Shown here one piece after another: positions 60,963 through 64,000 of a stretch of DNA of 64,000 nucleotides. Positions within the stretch are counted from its first letter, which is position 1, and every line of letters starts with the position of its first letter. The position numbers and the translations under genes were made by a program. Source of the stretch: Acidovorax soli (GTDB lineage Bacteria; Pseudomonadota; Gammaproteobacteria; Burkholderiales; Burkholderiaceae_C); NCBI RefSeq assembly GCF_900107605.1, contig NZ_FNQJ01000022.1, positions 1 to 64,000 of the forward strand, written 5' to 3'. Below the pieces are notes generated by a model, which ran no database searches, was not told the origin of the DNA, and saw only the letters and a list, made by a program, of their open reading frames with translations.

Positions 60963-62294
60963 ATGCGTGATCTGGCTTTTGCCCTGATGTTGCTGGCCGC
61001 GCTGCCGCTGGCGCTGGCGCGTCCGTTCAATGCCTACCTGCTTTGGGGGTGGACGGGCTTGCTCGCGCCCACCACTTACTTTTACGGCTGGATGGCGGGC
61101 AACCGGGTCAATTTTGTGTGTGCTGTGCTGACTCTGGTGTTGCTGGCGCTTGGGCGGGTGCCCTGGCGCGACTACCAGTTCAACAAGGTGATGTGGCTCT
61201 ACTTGTGGCTGGCGGCCCATGCCACTCTGGCCTTTTTACTAGCCTACGCTGGCAATCCCTATAACGACCAGTACTTTGAGTTCCTCATCAAGGGCTTGCT
61301 GTTCTGCCTGGTCATGCCATTCTTCGTGCGTGAACGCGTGCATTTCCACGCCATCCTCATCGTCATTGCCTTGGGCCTGGGGGTTCACGGCGTGCTCAAT
61401 GGCCTGAAAACGGTAGCGTCGGGCGGTGCGCACAACATGCTGGGTCCCGCAGGGACCATGCTGGCAGACCGCAACCATCTGTCCACCGCGCTCGCGCTGG
61501 TGTTGCCGTTTCTTTTTTACCTGCAGAGCTACACCGTCAATCGTCTCATCCGTCTGGGCTATCTGGGCGCATTCTGCGTGGTGGTGCTCGCCATTCTGGG
61601 CGGCGGGTCGCGCGCCGGCTTCATTGCGGTCTCGGTCGTAGGGTTGTGGCTCATCCTCACTTCCCGGCGCAAGGGCATGGCGCTGGTGCTGGTGGTGGGC
61701 GCTGTGCTGGCTTTCCTGGCATTTGCACCCGAAGACATCACCAGCCGCCTGTCCTCCATCAAAGAGGCTGACGAAGACAGCTCGTTCATGGGCCGCGTGA
61801 TCGCCTGGAAGATCAGTTCTGCCATTGCCTTGGAGAACCCGGTTTTTGGTGGCGGGTTTCATGCCGTCCAAGTCCAGGCGATCTGGGACCAATTCAAAAT
61901 GTCCCCGGGCTTGCTCGGTTTTCTGAACCTGCCCGTTCCGGAGTTTTCCGCCAAGGCGGCCCACAGCATCTACTTTGAGGTAATGGGCGACATCGGCCTG
62001 GTGGGTTTGGGGCTCTTCCTGTTCATTTTGTTGCGTGCGTTCTGGAGCCGGCAGGTCATCAAACGGATGACGATCCAGCTTGGCGCACCGTACCAATGGG
62101 CGCGAGACATGGCCGATATGCTCATGCTGGCGGTGTTGGCCTACATGGTGGGCGGAGCCTCTGTCAGCCTGGGCTACCTGGAGGTTATCTACATGGTCGT
62201 GATGCTCATGGAACTGCTGCGCGTGCACGTGGCACGTGCACTGGCGGCGGTTGCGCGCGAGTCAAAAACTCTTGGCTCAAGGGGGAGCGCGTGA
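60963..62294 (+). CDS. O-antigen-ligase-like protein, exosortase A system (TIGR03097-like)
   Basis: A 443-residue Wzy/WaaL-type membrane protein with 11-12 helices. The large periplasmic loop (about 280-340) holds SSFMGRVIAWKISSAIALEN and FGGGFHAV, the Arg and His positions used by ligases. The N-terminal PFNAYLLWGWTGLLAPTTYF and MLADRNHLSTALALVLPFLF match the PEP-CTERM putative O-glycosylation ligase family. It either polymerises the repeat units or transfers glycans to sorted proteins. The next gene starts within its stop (GTGA). Confidence 0.92.
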   Translation: MRDLAFALMLLAALPLALARPFNAYLLWGWTGLLAPTTYFYGWMAGNRVNFVCAVLTLVLLALGRVPWRDYQFNKVMWLYLWLAAHATLAFLLAYAGNPYNDQYFEFLIKGLLFCLVMPFFVRERVHFHAILIVIALGLGVHGVLNGLKTVASGGAHNMLGPAGTMLADRNHLSTALALVLPFLFYLQSYTVNRLIRLGYLGAFCVVVLAILGGGSRAGFIAVSVVGLWLILTSRRKGMALVLVVGAVLAFLAFAPEDITSRLSSIKEADEDSSFMGRVIAWKISSAIALENPVFGGGFHAVQVQAIWDQFKMSPGLLGFLNLPVPEFSAKAAHSIYFEVMGDIGLVGLGLFLFILLRAFWSRQVIKRMTIQLGAPYQWARDMADMLMLAVLAYMVGGASVSLGYLEVIYMVVMLMELLRVHVARALAAVARESKTLGSRGSA

Positions 62295-63253
62295 TCTCCC
62301 GACTTGTCCTGCAATCCTTGTCCAAAGACAAGCTATCGGTCTTCCTGTTTCACAAGGTGCCGCAACAATGCGACCCGCTGGTGCCGGCCGATGTAAACAT
62401 GGCGCGGTTTGAGCAGCTACTGGACCAGACCTTTTCCAAACTGAACGTCCTGCCGCTGGAAGAAGCCATTGCCCGTCTTGTGGCGGGCACCTTGCCGCGC
62501 CGTGCCGCCTGCATCACTTTTGACGACGGCTACCCCGACTGGCTGGCGGGCGTTGCCCCGGCCCTGCGGCGGCGCAACCTGCACGCCACCTTCTTCATCA
62601 CCTCGGGCCAGTTGGATGGCGTACCGCTGTGGCACGAGCGCATCCTGGCGGCGGTGCGCCGCCTGCCCGGACCGACACTTGACCTGGGCATTCCCTTCTT
62701 GCCGGCGCAGCCGGTGGTCAGCACCGACGACCGGCGCCGCCAGGTGCAACGGCTGGAACAAGAGCTGAAGTACCTTACGCTCTATCGCCGCGAACAGATC
62801 CTGCAGCAACTGGAGGCTACGGCTGGCGTACAGGCCGCCGCGGTGTCTGTGATGACCGAGGTGCAACTGCGCGACCTGCACAACCAGGGCTTTGGCATTG
62901 GCGCACACACTGCGTTGCATCCAATCCTTGACTATTGCAACCCTGCGGAGGTTGAGCGCGAAATTGGGGGCACCCGCGAGCGCCTTCAGGCCATCGTGCG
63001 CGGGCCGGTGAATGGTTTCGCTTATCCCAATGGCCGGCCCTATGCAGACTTCTCGCGCCTGCATGTGGACGCGGTGAAGCGCGCAGGCTACCGCTATGCC
63101 GTCACCACCCACTGGGGCGTGGCCGACGCCAGCACCTCGCCCTACCAGATTCCCCGTTTCACTCCTTGGGCAGAGCGCGATTGGCATGTGACCTTTCAAC
63201 TGGTGCGCAACCTGATGACAGAGCCGATGCAGGTGCCGGAGGTGGCCACATGA
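62291..63253 (+). CDS. Polysaccharide deacetylase family protein
   Basis: A 320-residue NodB-fold protein. LFHKVPQQC and ITFDDGYPDW (metal and catalytic Asp pair) open the domain, IGAHTALHPILDYC replaces the usual H-S/T-x-x-H-P motif, and GFAYPNGRPYADFS is the later motif. The start is GTG at 62291 inside a GTGA overlap, with GGGGGAG upstream. It is the second deacetylase gene of the locus and is coupled to a third, which starts at 63250. Confidence 0.88.
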   Translation: MISRLVLQSLSKDKLSVFLFHKVPQQCDPLVPADVNMARFEQLLDQTFSKLNVLPLEEAIARLVAGTLPRRAACITFDDGYPDWLAGVAPALRRRNLHATFFITSGQLDGVPLWHERILAAVRRLPGPTLDLGIPFLPAQPVVSTDDRRRQVQRLEQELKYLTLYRREQILQQLEATAGVQAAAVSVMTEVQLRDLHNQGFGIGAHTALHPILDYCNPAEVEREIGGTRERLQAIVRGPVNGFAYPNGRPYADFSRLHVDAVKRAGYRYAVTTHWGVADASTSPYQIPRFTPWAERDWHVTFQLVRNLMTEPMQVPEVAT

Positions 63254-64000
63254 GCGTATCCAGCACCATCAAAGACGCGGTTCGCACCGTGCTGTACCGC
63301 TCTGGCGTGCTGGGCGAATGGCACAGGCGCCGCAACCAGCATGCGCTCACGGTGTTGATGTTTCACCGGGTGCTGCCGGCCGGCTCGCACGCCTTGGCGC
63401 AATCCGAGCGTGAATTCGCCTTCAGCCTGGAAGGCTTCGGGCGTACGCTCGACTTCGTGGCCCGCCACTACAACGTGGTCAGCCTGGCCCAGGTGAAGGC
63501 GGCCATCGACGGCCAGGGGCAACTGCCCACCTGCCCGCTGCTGATCACCTTCGACGATGGCTGGCGCGACACCATTGAGTTCGCCATGCCCGAGTTGAAG
63601 AAGCGCGGCTTGCCGGCGCTCCTGTTCCTGGCCACCGAGGTGCTGGAACTGGAGCAGCCGCGCTGGTGGCAAGACGCTGCAGTGGCCGCGCTGGCCAACT
63701 CGCAAACTGCGCCCAAGCTGCTGCAGGCGTTGGGCATGCCGGCAGATGCTGCCACCCAGCCGGGTTACAGCCAGCGGGTGGCCGCCCAGCTGGCGGGCAT
63801 GCCCGAGGCGCAGCGCCGCCAGGTGATCCAGCAGGCAGACCCCACCGTGCTGCACGCCATCGCCGAGCGTCAGATGGTGAACGCCGACGACCTTCGCCAG
63901 TGGACCGACAACGGTTTTGACCTTGGTGGCCACGGCCATTCGCATTCGCCCATTGCGTACGCCGCCAACCCGCGCAACGAGATCACCGAATGCCGGAGCC
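63250..64000 (+). CDS. Polysaccharide deacetylase family protein, cut by the window edge
   Basis: The first 250 residues of a NodB-fold deacetylase; the frame is open to the last base of the window. It starts MSVSSTIKDAVRTVLYRSGV in an ATGA overlap with the previous gene. VLMFHRVLPAGSHA and LLITFDDGWRDTIEFAM give the first motif and DLGGHGHSHSPIAY the His motif. A helical insert lies near residues 130-200. Its C-terminal end is outside the window. Confidence 0.9.
   Translation, partial: MSVSSTIKDAVRTVLYRSGVLGEWHRRRNQHALTVLMFHRVLPAGSHALAQSEREFAFSLEGFGRTLDFVARHYNVVSLAQVKAAIDGQGQLPTCPLLITFDDGWRDTIEFAMPELKKRGLPALLFLATEVLELEQPRWWQDAAVAALANSQTAPKLLQALGMPADAATQPGYSQRVAAQLAGMPEAQRRQVIQQADPTVLHAIAERQMVNADDLRQWTDNGFDLGGHGHSHSPIAYAANPRNEITECRS

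Noticed and set aside
39543-64000. Exosortase region as a prophage or integrative element
   Set aside because: No integrase, tRNA border, direct repeats or phage genes are seen. A horizontal origin remains possible but is not shown.

Overview
The window is a 64-kb piece of a GC-rich chromosome that looks like Burkholderiales, family Comamonadaceae, close to Acidovorax. The reasons are the gene neighbourhoods (argS-SPOR-dsbA, lptA-lptB-rpoN, a split thiL/pgpA/pncC group, the PF10136 membrane protein beside apaG and rpe) and a dispersed palindromic repeat I recall as typical of that family. Naming the genus is inference. There are no tRNAs, CRISPR arrays, insertion sequences or phage genes. The left edge carries the last bases of a 5S rRNA and its terminator.

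Layout. 0-9.6 kb: mostly minus-strand housekeeping and stress genes (YafJ-type amidotransferase, MFS exporter, tautomerase, CWC protein, malate synthase G). Then come a divergent LysR regulator, a DUF2214 protein, a GT39 glycosyltransferase facing the remains of a GT2 gene, and psiF. 10-19.6 kb (plus strand): argS, a SPOR protein, dsbA, lptA-lptB-rpoN, a thioesterase, rlmL-like and PIN genes, and a YecA/SEC-C protein. A broken GGDEF gene follows. 20-33.8 kb (minus strand): thiL at one end and pgpA-pncC at the other, separated by an 11-kb run of closely packed genes: phaC, outer-membrane efflux protein, HlyD adaptor, RbbA, YhhJ-type permease, MaoC-Pta fusion, ackA, universal stress protein. A perfect FNR/ANR-like dyad sits in front of phaC at the spacing of an FNR class II promoter, so this looks like a low-oxygen operon combining polyester storage, ATP recovery from acyl-CoA and a dual-membrane exporter. 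33.9-39.5 kb: YbdK ligase, CPA2 antiporter, PF10136 protein, apaG and, divergently, rpe.

39.5-64 kb: an exosortase A (XrtA) exopolysaccharide and protein-sorting locus. A low-molecular-weight tyrosine phosphatase faces manC and a UDP-glucuronate 4-epimerase gene. Next comes a tightly overlapping plus-strand array: export lipoprotein, chain-length determinant, tyrosine autokinase, outer-membrane protein, ATPase, deacetylase, FemAB-like protein, glycosyltransferase, exosortase A, amidotransferase, three further GT4 enzymes, a GT39 enzyme, an overlooked 43-residue membrane peptide, an O-antigen-ligase-like protein and two more deacetylases, the last cut by the window edge. Precursor synthesis, assembly, export, phosphorylation control and sorting are all present. 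The lipid-carrier sugar transferase, the PrsK/PrsR regulators and any PEP-CTERM cargo are not seen and may lie outside the window.

Other structure: six copies of a roughly 50-bp imperfect palindrome (two intergenic, four in frame inside rpoN, rlmL, pncC and thiL), two C-rich REP-like elements, and several genes whose -10 hexamer lies only 6-8 nt from the start codon, suggesting leaderless mRNAs.
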